Part shown: positions 1 to 5,369 of the stretch, piece by piece | Position numbering within the stretch: the stretch's first letter is position 1 | How the letters are laid out: each line of letters starts with the position of its first letter | NCBI GenBank assembly: GCA_937127195.1 | Contig: CAKZLT010000039.1 | Coordinates: forward strand, 1 to 5,369 | Direction of reading: 5' to 3' | Length of the DNA stretch: 5,369 nt | DNA from: an uncultured Saprospiraceae bacterium | GTDB taxonomy: Bacteria; Bacteroidota; Bacteroidia; Chitinophagales; Saprospiraceae | The notes under the pieces: model-generated | What the model saw: only the letters and a program-made list of their open reading frames with translations | Told to the model about the DNA's origin: nothing | The model's database searches: none | Translations under genes and position numbers: made by a program

Positions 1-141
1 CTAAGGCGAGTATTTTTAACGCAGTATAAATGAAAAACAATAAGTTCGACTGGTAGGTTATTTTTTGCCTAATCCCTTAGTAAAGTATTTATCTTTTAGA
101 AGCGAGAGTCAACCTATTTCTCCGTTTATAAAACCAATAAT
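1..141. other. Left-edge intergenic region, upstream of the lipoprotein gene
   Basis: No complete gene is visible here. Two plus-strand frames are open from the window edge for a few codons, one ending at TGA 31-33 and one at TAA 27-29. Either could be the tail of a gene lying to the left, but the stretch is too short to choose. The minus strand has stops in several places and no ATG in the first 60 bases, so there is no sign of a divergent gene start. The right half holds the candidate promoter listed separately and an AT-rich leader just before the ATG at 142. Confidence 0.5.
64..97 (+). promoter_or_regulatory. Candidate Bacteroidota-type promoter for the lipoprotein gene
   Basis: TTTG at 64-67 is followed after 22 nt by TATCTTTT at 90-97. 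The second box matches the Bacteroidota -7 consensus TAnnTTTG at all but the last base, and the spacing lies in the usual range. Transcription would start near 103, giving a leader of about 40 nt. In AT-rich DNA such a match can arise by chance, so this is a candidate only. Confidence 0.3.
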
Positions 142-1254
142 ATGCGTTTATTTCCACTTCTCTCGCTGCTCCTTGTAATAATACTTACGTTTCAAAATTG
201 CCAAAATGCGACACCTAAAAAACCTTCCGTCGAAACAACAGAAATAGCAAACATCGAAAAGGTAAACCTTTCTATTGCTATTGACCAAACTAAATTATTT
301 TCGAAAGCTGGCTTAAAAGGAAAAGAATTAATTCGACTTCCCTTAGGTCAAGAGCTTGTCTATTTGAATGAATTAAGTAGTTTCACAACGGCGATTAGTT
401 TGAATGGCATCCCATTTAATGAACCGTGGTTAAAAGTAGAAACATCAGACGCTCAAATTGGCTGGATATACGCTGGCGCAGTCAAATTTGATGCGACAGG
501 CAAAGGAAAAATACTTTATGATGCGATTATAAGAAAACGACTAGCTAACTTTTTTGGGCAAAACGCAGGAAAGCTCATCGAAAGTTATAACCAAAAATAC
601 AATAACATCGAAACAGCTTATGAGTTTGCTCAATTATATCAACTCGGACAAAGCCTTCGAGATACTTTAATTGTTCAACTCAATCAAATTGACTTATCTG
701 AAACGCCCGAAGTTCCCGACCTTTTTTGGATAGATGAACCTTTGCCTGCACTTGTTCCAACCCAGATTTTTGATGCCAATATGTTCCATTTGTTTTTTGA
801 TTATAAAGAACTACATCAAAAGGCAATAAAGACGGTTGGTGATGAAGATGAGGCTTTTATCTCCCTTTTTTATACCATGTATAGTTTGGATAGCATCGAA
901 TATTTTTATCCAAGTTGGTATCTCAAAATGAATGATTCACCGCAAACTTATAGCTTACTCGGTGAAAGCATTCATTTAAAAATGCTAACTAAAATGGATA
1001 GTTTAGCTATTCAAACGGATTTATTTCAACCACTTTTAATACAATTAAAAATTGAAATATTGCAAGATATTTTGACCAACAACCTCTATTGGCGCAATGC
1101 TACGGATATTATAAAAGAGGTGAATCAAATCCTAGAAGCGGATTTTGAATTGATTTCTAAAGCCGATAAAATTGCCTTAAAAGAGCGTATTAAGATGTTT
1201 GAGCAACCAAAGGAGTTTGAAATATTGGTTGATGGTAGGAATATTATTGATTGA
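142..1254 (+). CDS. Probable lipoprotein with SH3-like domain and uncharacterised C-terminal region
   Basis: This 370-residue protein begins with a hydrophobic signal segment (residues 5-17) ending in Cys20, so it is probably exported and lipid-anchored. The lipobox is weak: FQNC instead of the usual small residues before Cys. No acidic residues follow the Cys, so the Bacteroidota surface-export signal is absent and a periplasm-facing anchor is more likely. Residues about 40-115 resemble a bacterial SH3 (SH3b) domain, with PWLKV at 95-99 and GWIY at 107-110, the typical closing strands. Such domains often bind cell-wall peptides or serve in protein contacts. Residues 120-370 look mostly helical, rich in Leu and aromatic residues, and I do not recognise them; no catalytic motif is visible. 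The ATG at 142 is the first possible start, since an in-frame TAG lies at 97-99. The gene stands alone on its strand and converges on the oxidoreductase pair. SH3-like call moderately sure; function unknown. Confidence 0.85.
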   Translation: MRLFPLLSLLLVIILTFQNCQNATPKKPSVETTEIANIEKVNLSIAIDQTKLFSKAGLKGKELIRLPLGQELVYLNELSSFTTAISLNGIPFNEPWLKVETSDAQIGWIYAGAVKFDATGKGKILYDAIIRKRLANFFGQNAGKLIESYNQKYNNIETAYEFAQLYQLGQSLRDTLIVQLNQIDLSETPEVPDLFWIDEPLPALVPTQIFDANMFHLFFDYKELHQKAIKTVGDEDEAFISLFYTMYSLDSIEYFYPSWYLKMNDSPQTYSLLGESIHLKMLTKMDSLAIQTDLFQPLLIQLKIEILQDILTNNLYWRNATDIIKEVNQILEADFELISKADKIALKERIKMFEQPKEFEILVDGRNIID

Positions 1255-1259
1255 TGCTT

Positions 1260-1316
1260 TTTGAACCACAAAGGAACAAAGGAGATTTTGCTTTCTTTGT
1301 CTCTTTGTGCTTCAAA
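1260..1316. repeat. Imperfect hairpin built from an 8-bp repeat, between convergent genes
   Basis: The arms 1260-1284 and 1292-1316 form a 25-position stem around a 7-nt loop. It has 20 Watson-Crick pairs, three G-T pairs and two mismatches (1266/1310 and 1275/1301). The left arm contains ACAAAGGA twice in tandem (1268-1283). The right arm contains the mirrored units TCTTTGTC and TCTTTGTG (1294-1309). It starts 6 nt after the stop of the lipoprotein gene and ends 11 nt beyond the stop of the convergent oxidoreductase, so it could end transcription from both sides. It lacks the usual U-tract after the stem in either direction: the T-runs lie before the stem and the A-run after it. It may therefore be a REP-like intergenic repeat, an mRNA 3'-end stabiliser or an unconventional terminator. 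The G-T pairs become G-U in plus-strand RNA but A-C mismatches in minus-strand RNA, so the fold is stronger in the lipoprotein transcript. Confidence 0.8.
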
Positions 1317-1327
1317 TTCAAAAAAAA

Positions 1328-2605
1328 CTAAGAAACCAAATGGCTTTCAGCATCAGGATTTTTGCTTCTAAAAAATATTTTCAAATAGAAAGATGGTTTC
1401 AATATGGTGTGTTTCGCATCCGAATCATACATTAACAAATCTCGTAATGCATCATTTGTTTGCATTCTTTTAGCAAAAAAATTGATTAAAATTTTCGTCG
1501 CCCAATTGTACCAACTCTTATCCATAAAAGGTGCAATCAACTTGCCCGTCTTGACGTATTTATCAACTGCATCGAACAGAATTTCATCAAACTGCCCTGT
1601 AAACTGAGCCGAATAATCATTGGCAAGAATCGCCTTCTGAGCAAACTCTGCTGCTAATCGACCACTCAAAAACGCTTGCGGCAAACCATTCGCCGACAAA
1701 ATATCAATCAAACCAGCCGAATCTCCCGTCAAAATGAAATTATCTCCAGAGGCTTTTCGGGTCTTTGTTCCCAATTTCAATCCACTTCCTTGGATTTCCC
1801 CAATCATTTCCGCATCCTTAAAACGTTCTTTTAAATCAGGGTCTTCCTGAATCATTTTTAAAAATAATTCTTTGATATTGATTTTTTTCTTCTTGACCAC
1901 ATCCGAACGCATCACCATATTGACATTCATGGTATCATCATAAAAAGGTGCAATATAAAAAGCTCCAGGCATCATTTTTTCACGAATAAACAATTCACAA
2001 TTGCTTGTTTGTGGCATTTTTACATTTTTAAAATACGCTCGTACCCCAACCGCAAAATGTTTAAAGTCCTTTTTTTCGCCTGTTAATTGTCCTGCCAAAG
2101 GCGCATTTGAACCAGCAGCGACAATCACCAAAGGTGTTTCGACGCTCCGTCCTTTGTTATCTGATAGAGTTACTATCCCATTTTCTCGATGAATTTTTTT
2201 AACATTAAACTGCTCTATCAACTCAATCAACGGATTTGCTCTAGCCTGTTCTGTCAAAAAAACATCTAAATCAGAACGCTTTAAAGCATAACACAAAGGC
2301 ACGTCTTCCCCTTTTTCGGGCAAATACTCCATAGTGAATTGATGGTAATTTGGCGCATGAATAATCACTCCTTTGCTATTTGCCAAGCGTTTACTCACCT
2401 CCAACCCATCAGTGAATTTCGGGAATAATTTCCTCAATTCTCTCAAAGAAATACTTGTCAAAATATCCGCGCAAGGCTTTGTTCTCGGAGAAATATCTTT
2501 ATCTAAAATGATACTTTTAATGCCCACTTTCGCCAAATGAAAAGCTGTTGTAAAACCTGCTGGTCCAGCACCAATAATACAAACAGGCGTATTTTTATTA
2601 GTCAT
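1328..2605 (-). CDS. FAD-dependent oxidoreductase, geranylgeranyl reductase type (second paralogue)
   Basis: This 425-residue flavoprotein has an N-terminal Rossmann fold with GAGPAG at residues 12-17 and an acidic residue (Asp35) after the second strand, which binds the FAD ribose. A second FAD motif, TGDSAGLID, lies at 293-301. PRTKPCAD at 40-47 sits where geranylgeranyl-reductase-type proteins usually have PRxKxCG. That family reduces isoprenoid double bonds in archaeal lipids, chlorophyll side chains and menaquinone tails; the substrate here is unknown. It is a clear paralogue of the gene just upstream, sharing motifs such as RAYFKNV (189-195), AEMIG and PSFYxK near the C-terminus. The Gly-to-Ala change in CAD and the more diverged central part suggest a different substrate or role. 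The ATG at 2605 lies inside the end of the upstream gene (8-nt overlap), so translation is probably coupled. Other group A flavin oxidoreductases (halogenases, hydroxylases) are less likely because of the PRxKxC motif. Confidence 0.9.
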   Translation of the reverse strand: MTNKNTPVCIIGAGPAGFTTAFHLAKVGIKSIILDKDISPRTKPCADILTSISLRELRKLFPKFTDGLEVSKRLANSKGVIIHAPNYHQFTMEYLPEKGEDVPLCYALKRSDLDVFLTEQARANPLIELIEQFNVKKIHRENGIVTLSDNKGRSVETPLVIVAAGSNAPLAGQLTGEKKDFKHFAVGVRAYFKNVKMPQTSNCELFIREKMMPGAFYIAPFYDDTMNVNMVMRSDVVKKKKINIKELFLKMIQEDPDLKERFKDAEMIGEIQGSGLKLGTKTRKASGDNFILTGDSAGLIDILSANGLPQAFLSGRLAAEFAQKAILANDYSAQFTGQFDEILFDAVDKYVKTGKLIAPFMDKSWYNWATKILINFFAKRMQTNDALRDLLMYDSDAKHTILKPSFYLKIFFRSKNPDAESHLVS

Positions 2606-3878
2606 GTGGATTCGTTTTTTTAGCCGATTTCGTAAAAAACAACTTATAATAGAAGCTCGGATTGATTAAATCTTTAGTTGTATTCTTACTATACATTAGC
2701 TTGATTATCAATTGACTATTAGCACTTCTCTTTATCCAATAATTCATCAGCCAAGCAGAAAAATTGCTATAATATGGCATCCTAGAAAAAGGCGCAATCA
2801 TTCGGCTCAGTTTCAATGCATTTTTCATGCGCTTCTGCATTTCTTTATCATAAGATTGAAGTACTTTTGCAGAAAAATCATTCGCTTCAATGCTCTTCTG
2901 TGCAAAGTCAGCAGCAATTCTTCCGCTAATCATCGCATGACCAATTCCGTTTGCATTTGTTGCATCAATCAAACCAGCAGCGTCCCCGACTTGCAAAAAA
3001 CGATTGCCAGACATTTTCCACCAACGCGAACCTAATTCCAAAGAACTGCCTTGAGTTTTTCCAATCATTTCCGCATTCTCAAAACGCTCTTTTATATTCG
3101 GATTTGTTTTTAAAAAATCCATCATTAACGTCCGAATGTTAAGCGATTTTTTATCTACAAAATCCTTTCTCACCCAAGTATTAACATTTACAACTCCATT
3201 TTGTAATGGTGTAATGTAAAGACCAAATGGCATATATTTCTTTTCAAAAAAGTAAAATTCAGCCATTTTCTCCTGTGGATGTGGCAGCACATTTTTAAAA
3301 TAAGCGCGCAAACCGATTGCTTCATGACTTTTTCTGACCTTAGCCCCATTTGCTTTTTTGGTTAGTTTATTTCCTGCACCATTCGCAAAAATGACTAACT
3401 TACTTTTAATTGTATATTCTCCTTTTTTATCTCTAAGAATAGCAAAATCATCAGTTACTTCAAAGTCTGCCAAATGGCAACCTTCAATGACTTTCACACT
3501 CGGGTAACGTGTTTTGACTGCATTTAAAAGAAAATTATCGAAGTCGTGACGAGTAGCCGTGTAGCAATGAGGAAGCCCCAAACGCTCGTTTGCAGGTGAT
3601 TTGTAGGCAACACCAAATTGATAATTGTTTGGTGCAACAAAAAGATTTCCTTTGATATTATATTTGAAAAGAGCATTTTCTAAATCAGTTAAAATGTCTC
3701 TATCTAGCTCCGCCAATTCTCGAATACAATTACTCGTGATGACTTCGCCACAGGCTTTGTGCCTCGGAAAAACGGATTTGTCCACTAATACACACGGAAT
3801 GCCTTTTTGAGCCAGCGCGATAGCGGTCGTACAACCTCCAGGCCCTGCCCCAATGACACAAACTTGTGTTTCAATCAT
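2598..3878 (-). CDS. FAD-dependent oxidoreductase, geranylgeranyl reductase type (first paralogue)
   Basis: This 426-residue protein starts almost at once with a Rossmann FAD motif, GAGPGG at residues 10-15, followed by Asp33. PRHKACGE at 38-45 matches the PRxKxCG motif expected in geranylgeranyl-reductase-like flavoproteins, and VGDAAGLID at 297-305 is the second FAD contact. The full length fits the family (about 380-450 residues), and no membrane-spanning segment is evident; these enzymes usually act on lipid substrates at the membrane surface. The region MPFGLYITPLQNGVVNVN (216-233) corresponds to the substrate-cavity YxWxFP stretch of archaeal members, but the Trp is missing, so the substrate may not be geranylgeranyl. 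The start is fixed by the Rossmann motif and has an A-rich leader without a Shine-Dalgarno sequence. It heads a two-gene unit with its paralogue, behind a candidate promoter at 3928-3955. Class is firm; substrate unknown. Confidence 0.92.
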   Translation of the reverse strand: MIETQVCVIGAGPGGCTTAIALAQKGIPCVLVDKSVFPRHKACGEVITSNCIRELAELDRDILTDLENALFKYNIKGNLFVAPNNYQFGVAYKSPANERLGLPHCYTATRHDFDNFLLNAVKTRYPSVKVIEGCHLADFEVTDDFAILRDKKGEYTIKSKLVIFANGAGNKLTKKANGAKVRKSHEAIGLRAYFKNVLPHPQEKMAEFYFFEKKYMPFGLYITPLQNGVVNVNTWVRKDFVDKKSLNIRTLMMDFLKTNPNIKERFENAEMIGKTQGSSLELGSRWWKMSGNRFLQVGDAAGLIDATNANGIGHAMISGRIAADFAQKSIEANDFSAKVLQSYDKEMQKRMKNALKLSRMIAPFSRMPYYSNFSAWLMNYWIKRSANSQLIIKLMYSKNTTKDLINPSFYYKLFFTKSAKKTNPHD

Positions 3879-3895
3879 TTCTAACTACTTTTTAT

Positions 3896-3922
3896 GCCTT
3901 AACTCAAATGCTCAATTAAGGC
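3896..3922 (-). promoter_or_regulatory. Hairpin at the predicted 5' end of the oxidoreductase mRNA
   Basis: GCCTTAA at 3896-3902 is perfectly mirrored by TTAAGGC at 3916-3922, with a 13-nt loop holding CTCAA twice. Outer AT-rich arms (TTTTTAT at 3889-3895 and ATAAAAA at 3927-3933, offset by four bases) could extend it. If the promoter at 3928-3955 is real, transcription would begin near 3922 and the hairpin would lie at the extreme 5' end of the leader, 17 nt before the ATG. It could protect the mRNA end or serve as a dyad operator. Read on the plus strand it is followed by TTTTAT, but no gene is transcribed that way here, so a plus-strand terminator role is unlikely. Confidence 0.4.
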
Positions 3923-3927
3923 TTTTA

Positions 3928-3955
3928 TAAAAATACTAGTGGATTCTTTTGTCAA
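3928..3955 (-). promoter_or_regulatory. Candidate promoter of the tandem oxidoreductase genes
   Basis: Read on the minus strand, TTG (within TTGACA, 3955-3950) is followed after 17 nt by TATTTTTA (3935-3928). That box matches the Bacteroidota -7 consensus TAnnTTTG at seven of eight bases. The location in the 152-bp gap upstream of the ATG at 3878 is right, giving a leader of about 45 nt. A classical sigma-70 reading (TTGACA with TATAAA) would need a 20-nt spacer, which is too long, so the Bacteroidota reading is preferred. Confidence 0.4.
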
Positions 3956-3984
3956 TACTATTTATGCTAAATATTTCTCTGTAG

Positions 3985-4014
3985 AGACCTTATATGTTTT
4001 GAAAATATAGGTCT
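3985..4014 (-). terminator. Dyad downstream of the methyltransferase, possible transcript end
   Basis: AGACCT (3985-3990) pairs with AGGTCT (4009-4014), and after a one-base bulge ATAT pairs with ATAT around a 9-nt loop. It lies 16 nt beyond the TAA of the methyltransferase, where a terminator would be expected. No U-tract follows it on the minus strand, so it is not a standard intrinsic terminator. It could also be a leader or 3'-end structure. A small palindrome, CTCTGTAGAG (3977-3986), overlaps one edge. Confidence 0.3.
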
Positions 4015-4030
4015 GACTTACCGTTATTTT

Positions 4031-4849
4031 TTAAAACAACTTCATAAAAGGTTTCATCTGAACAGGTAATAAGTCAAAATGTTCTTTTCGTTTTTGTTCT
4101 TTTTTAAAAAAGACAATTCCAACATCAAACACCTCTAGCGTTAAAGTCACTTTTGAATGCGATTTGATGATTTCCCATGCTTCATTCATTCCATCTGACC
4201 ATCGAATGTCATCAAAAACAACAATAGAATCATTATGAATATAGGGCAAACACATTTCAAAATACTTTATAGTCGGCTCTTTTCGATGATTTCCATCTAT
4301 GAAAATGTAATCTAATCGCGGCAAGTTTTCGAGCGCACTAGACAATACTTCATCAAATTGACCGAGCAATATTTTAATATTTTCAGCTTTCAAATTATCA
4401 AAAGTCTGCTGTGCTACGGCTGCTGTCTCTTCACATCCTTCGATGGTTAGCATTTCGCCGTTGAGAGACGCACTTGCCTGATAAAGCGTAGTAACACCGA
4501 AAGCCGTCCCGAGTTCAATCATATACTGAGGTTTTTGCCAGTTGATAAGTCTAAAAAGCATCTGACCAACTCTCGGTTGTGATTGATTGTACTTTGCAAT
4601 CTCTGCAATAGTCGTGTTTTTGGTATCTGTAATAGATGAACCTGCCCCAAAATCTTTCTTCCTGAGCGGTTCTTTGATGGTAGATAACTCTTGACGAACA
4701 AGTTCTAAATCATCAAAAATGTAAAACGTTCGTTTATCTTCCAACACCTCTTCTGCAAACTCCAACACAAAAGGTGAATCTATTTGATATTTTGTTTTGG
4801 CGCGCCAAAAATATCGACTGTGACGCGTCCATTGCTTCCATCTATTCAT
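4031..4849 (-). CDS. Class I SAM-dependent methyltransferase (O-methyltransferase-like)
   Basis: This 272-residue soluble protein carries the SAM-binding motif I as IELGTAFG at residues 111-118. An acidic residue after the second strand (Glu137, in TIEGCE) would hold the SAM ribose. FIDGNH at 183-188 and FDDI at 212-215 match the catechol/caffeoyl-type O-methyltransferase pattern (DGxH, then DD), where the acidic residues bind metal. The N-terminal 110 residues include YQIDSPFV (21-28) and a DFGAGSS segment (66-72), and the C-terminus has KEHF (255-258). I recall these as recurring in a methyltransferase type found across Bacteroidota, whose substrate is not established to my knowledge. The ATG at 4849 follows the stop of the membrane-protein gene by 15 nt, suggesting an operon, though a promoter-like box lies in that gap. 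A substrate in isoprenoid metabolism would be a guess from the neighbours. Confidence 0.9.
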   Translation of the reverse strand: MNRWKQWTRHSRYFWRAKTKYQIDSPFVLEFAEEVLEDKRTFYIFDDLELVRQELSTIKEPLRKKDFGAGSSITDTKNTTIAEIAKYNQSQPRVGQMLFRLINWQKPQYMIELGTAFGVTTLYQASASLNGEMLTIEGCEETAAVAQQTFDNLKAENIKILLGQFDEVLSSALENLPRLDYIFIDGNHRKEPTIKYFEMCLPYIHNDSIVVFDDIRWSDGMNEAWEIIKSHSKVTLTLEVFDVGIVFFKKEQKRKEHFDLLPVQMKPFMKLF

Positions 4850-4854
4850 TGTGA

Positions 4855-4862
4855 CAAATATA
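4855..4862 (-). promoter_or_regulatory. TAnnTTTG box directly before the methyltransferase start
   Basis: Read on the minus strand, TATATTTG (4862-4855) is an exact match to the Bacteroidota -7 consensus TAnnTTTG. It ends 5 nt before the A of the ATG at 4849, so a transcript from it would start at or next to the start codon and be essentially leaderless. No TTG is visible 17-23 nt upstream, which weakens the case. Confidence 0.3.
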
Positions 4863-4864
4863 CT

Positions 4865-5369
4865 CTACTGTGTGTTGTTTTTGTAATGTTTTCTTTTCCA
4901 AATAATAAAAACGATATAAATAACCATAACAATACCTCCAAATATAAAAATAGTAGTCACGCCTTTTGCGTAAGCTCTCAATGTGGTCAGAGCAAAAAAC
5001 AAACAGGTATAATATAAAGGAAAACTGATTTTGGTATAAAATAATACATCTTTAGGTTTCTTTTTATAAACTTCGAGGTAACGCAAAGGCAATGCAATCA
5101 AAGCATGTCCAACCAAATATTCTATAAAAATACTCAATGGAACGCCCCAAATAAGGATTGGAATAGATGTCGGTGCAAATGTCCACGCACCAATAGCTAC
5201 ATTGGTTACTTCGTGAATTATACTAAAAATAAGTATCACTAATAAATCAAAAAATACCGTTGTGAGCAGTTGTCGGCGTTTATTTCCTTTAAAATCTAAT
5301 CGACTTACTATAAAACTAGGTATCGTATAAATAACAAAAATACTCAATAACCAGTTCAGAGCAATCAAA
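4865..5369 (-). CDS. Polytopic membrane protein, possibly lycopene-cyclase-like (5' end missing)
   Basis: The C-terminal 168 codons or so are visible, ending at TAG 4865-4867. The first in-window codon that could serve as a start is TTG at 5368, right at the edge; it is more likely an internal Leu, so the gene probably continues to the right. Numbering from that codon, about five hydrophobic segments appear (1-22, 37-58, 68-95, 113-133, 135-157), followed by a basic tail, so it is an integral inner-membrane protein. IHEVTNVAIGAWTF (51-64), then AP and PLSIF about ten residues on, resembles the lycopene cyclase domain pattern (acidic residue, GxW[GT]F, NP, PLEE). The important PxEE pair is, however, replaced by PLSI, with a Glu only further along (Glu83). 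It could be a diverged cyclase relative or an unrelated membrane protein. The adjacent methyltransferase and reductases make an isoprenoid role plausible but unproven. Confidence 0.75.
   Translation of the reverse strand, partial: LIALNWLLSIFVIYTIPSFIVSRLDFKGNKRRQLLTTVFFDLLVILIFSIIHEVTNVAIGAWTFAPTSIPILIWGVPLSIFIEYLVGHALIALPLRYLEVYKKKPKDVLFYTKISFPLYYTCLFFALTTLRAYAKGVTTIFIFGGIVMVIYIVFIIWKRKHYKNNTQ

Noticed and set aside
1..33. Possible C-terminal tail of an upstream plus-strand gene ending at TGA 31-33 or TAA 27-29
   Set aside because: Only 8-10 codons are visible and two frames are equally open, so no call can be supported.
1260..1330. Canonical bidirectional intrinsic terminator
   Set aside because: The stem is strong but no U-tract follows it in either direction; kept as a repeat/hairpin instead.
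1404..3810. Several plus-strand reading frames of 60-107 codons opposite the two reductase genes
   Set aside because: They are fully antisense to well-supported flavoprotein genes, have no recognisable motifs and show the composition expected of a shadow frame.
1328..3878. Flavin-dependent halogenase or aromatic hydroxylase identity for the two oxidoreductases
   Set aside because: The PRxKxC motif after the first FAD strand and the GDxAGLID motif fit the geranylgeranyl reductase group better, and no halogenase WxWxIP motif is seen.
4519..5017. Short frames overlapping the methyltransferase and membrane-protein genes (4519-4701 minus, 4784-5017 plus)
   Set aside because: They lie within or across genes with clear family motifs or membrane segments, and their own translations look non-protein-like.
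5366..5368. TTG as the true start of the membrane protein
   Set aside because: It lies at the window edge, TTG starts are uncommon, and the hydrophobic segment begins immediately, so the frame most likely continues outside.

Overview
The window looks like chromosome from a member of the Bacteroidota. The DNA is AT-rich. Starts are preceded by A-rich stretches and not by Shine-Dalgarno sequences, and several near-matches to the Bacteroidota promoter (TTG, about 17-23 nt, TAnnTTTG) are present. The methyltransferase resembles a protein type I recall from that phylum. I see no mobile element, tRNA, rRNA or CRISPR array, and no gene-free stretch longer than 300 bases.

Layout: one gene lies on the plus strand (142-1254), encoding a probable lipoprotein with an SH3-like domain and an unrecognised C-terminal region. 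It converges on a run of four minus-strand genes. In their own reading order these are: a polytopic membrane protein cut by the right edge (5369-4865) that may be a remote lycopene-cyclase-type protein; a class I SAM-dependent methyltransferase (4849-4031); and two tandem paralogous FAD oxidoreductases of the geranylgeranyl reductase type (3878-2598 and 2605-1328), whose reading frames overlap by 8 nt. The convergent junction (1255-1327) holds a strong imperfect hairpin built from an 8-bp repeat unit. A 152-bp gap between the methyltransferase and the first oxidoreductase holds two dyads and a candidate promoter.

How the genes may work together: the two oxidoreductases are very probably co-translated and may act on related polyprenyl or other hydrophobic substrates. 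The first keeps a family-like PRxKxCGE motif near the N-terminus, while the second has PRxKxCAD, which suggests the copies have diverged in function. A lycopene-cyclase-like membrane protein and a methyltransferase upstream would fit an isoprenoid or carotenoid tailoring locus. That reading is inference: the membrane protein lacks the usual PxEE signature, and the 152-bp gap means the oxidoreductases probably form their own transcript. Nothing here proves a new system. The most notable items are the diverged reductase pair, the atypical cyclase-like protein, the 8-bp-unit hairpin and the possible leaderless start of the methyltransferase.
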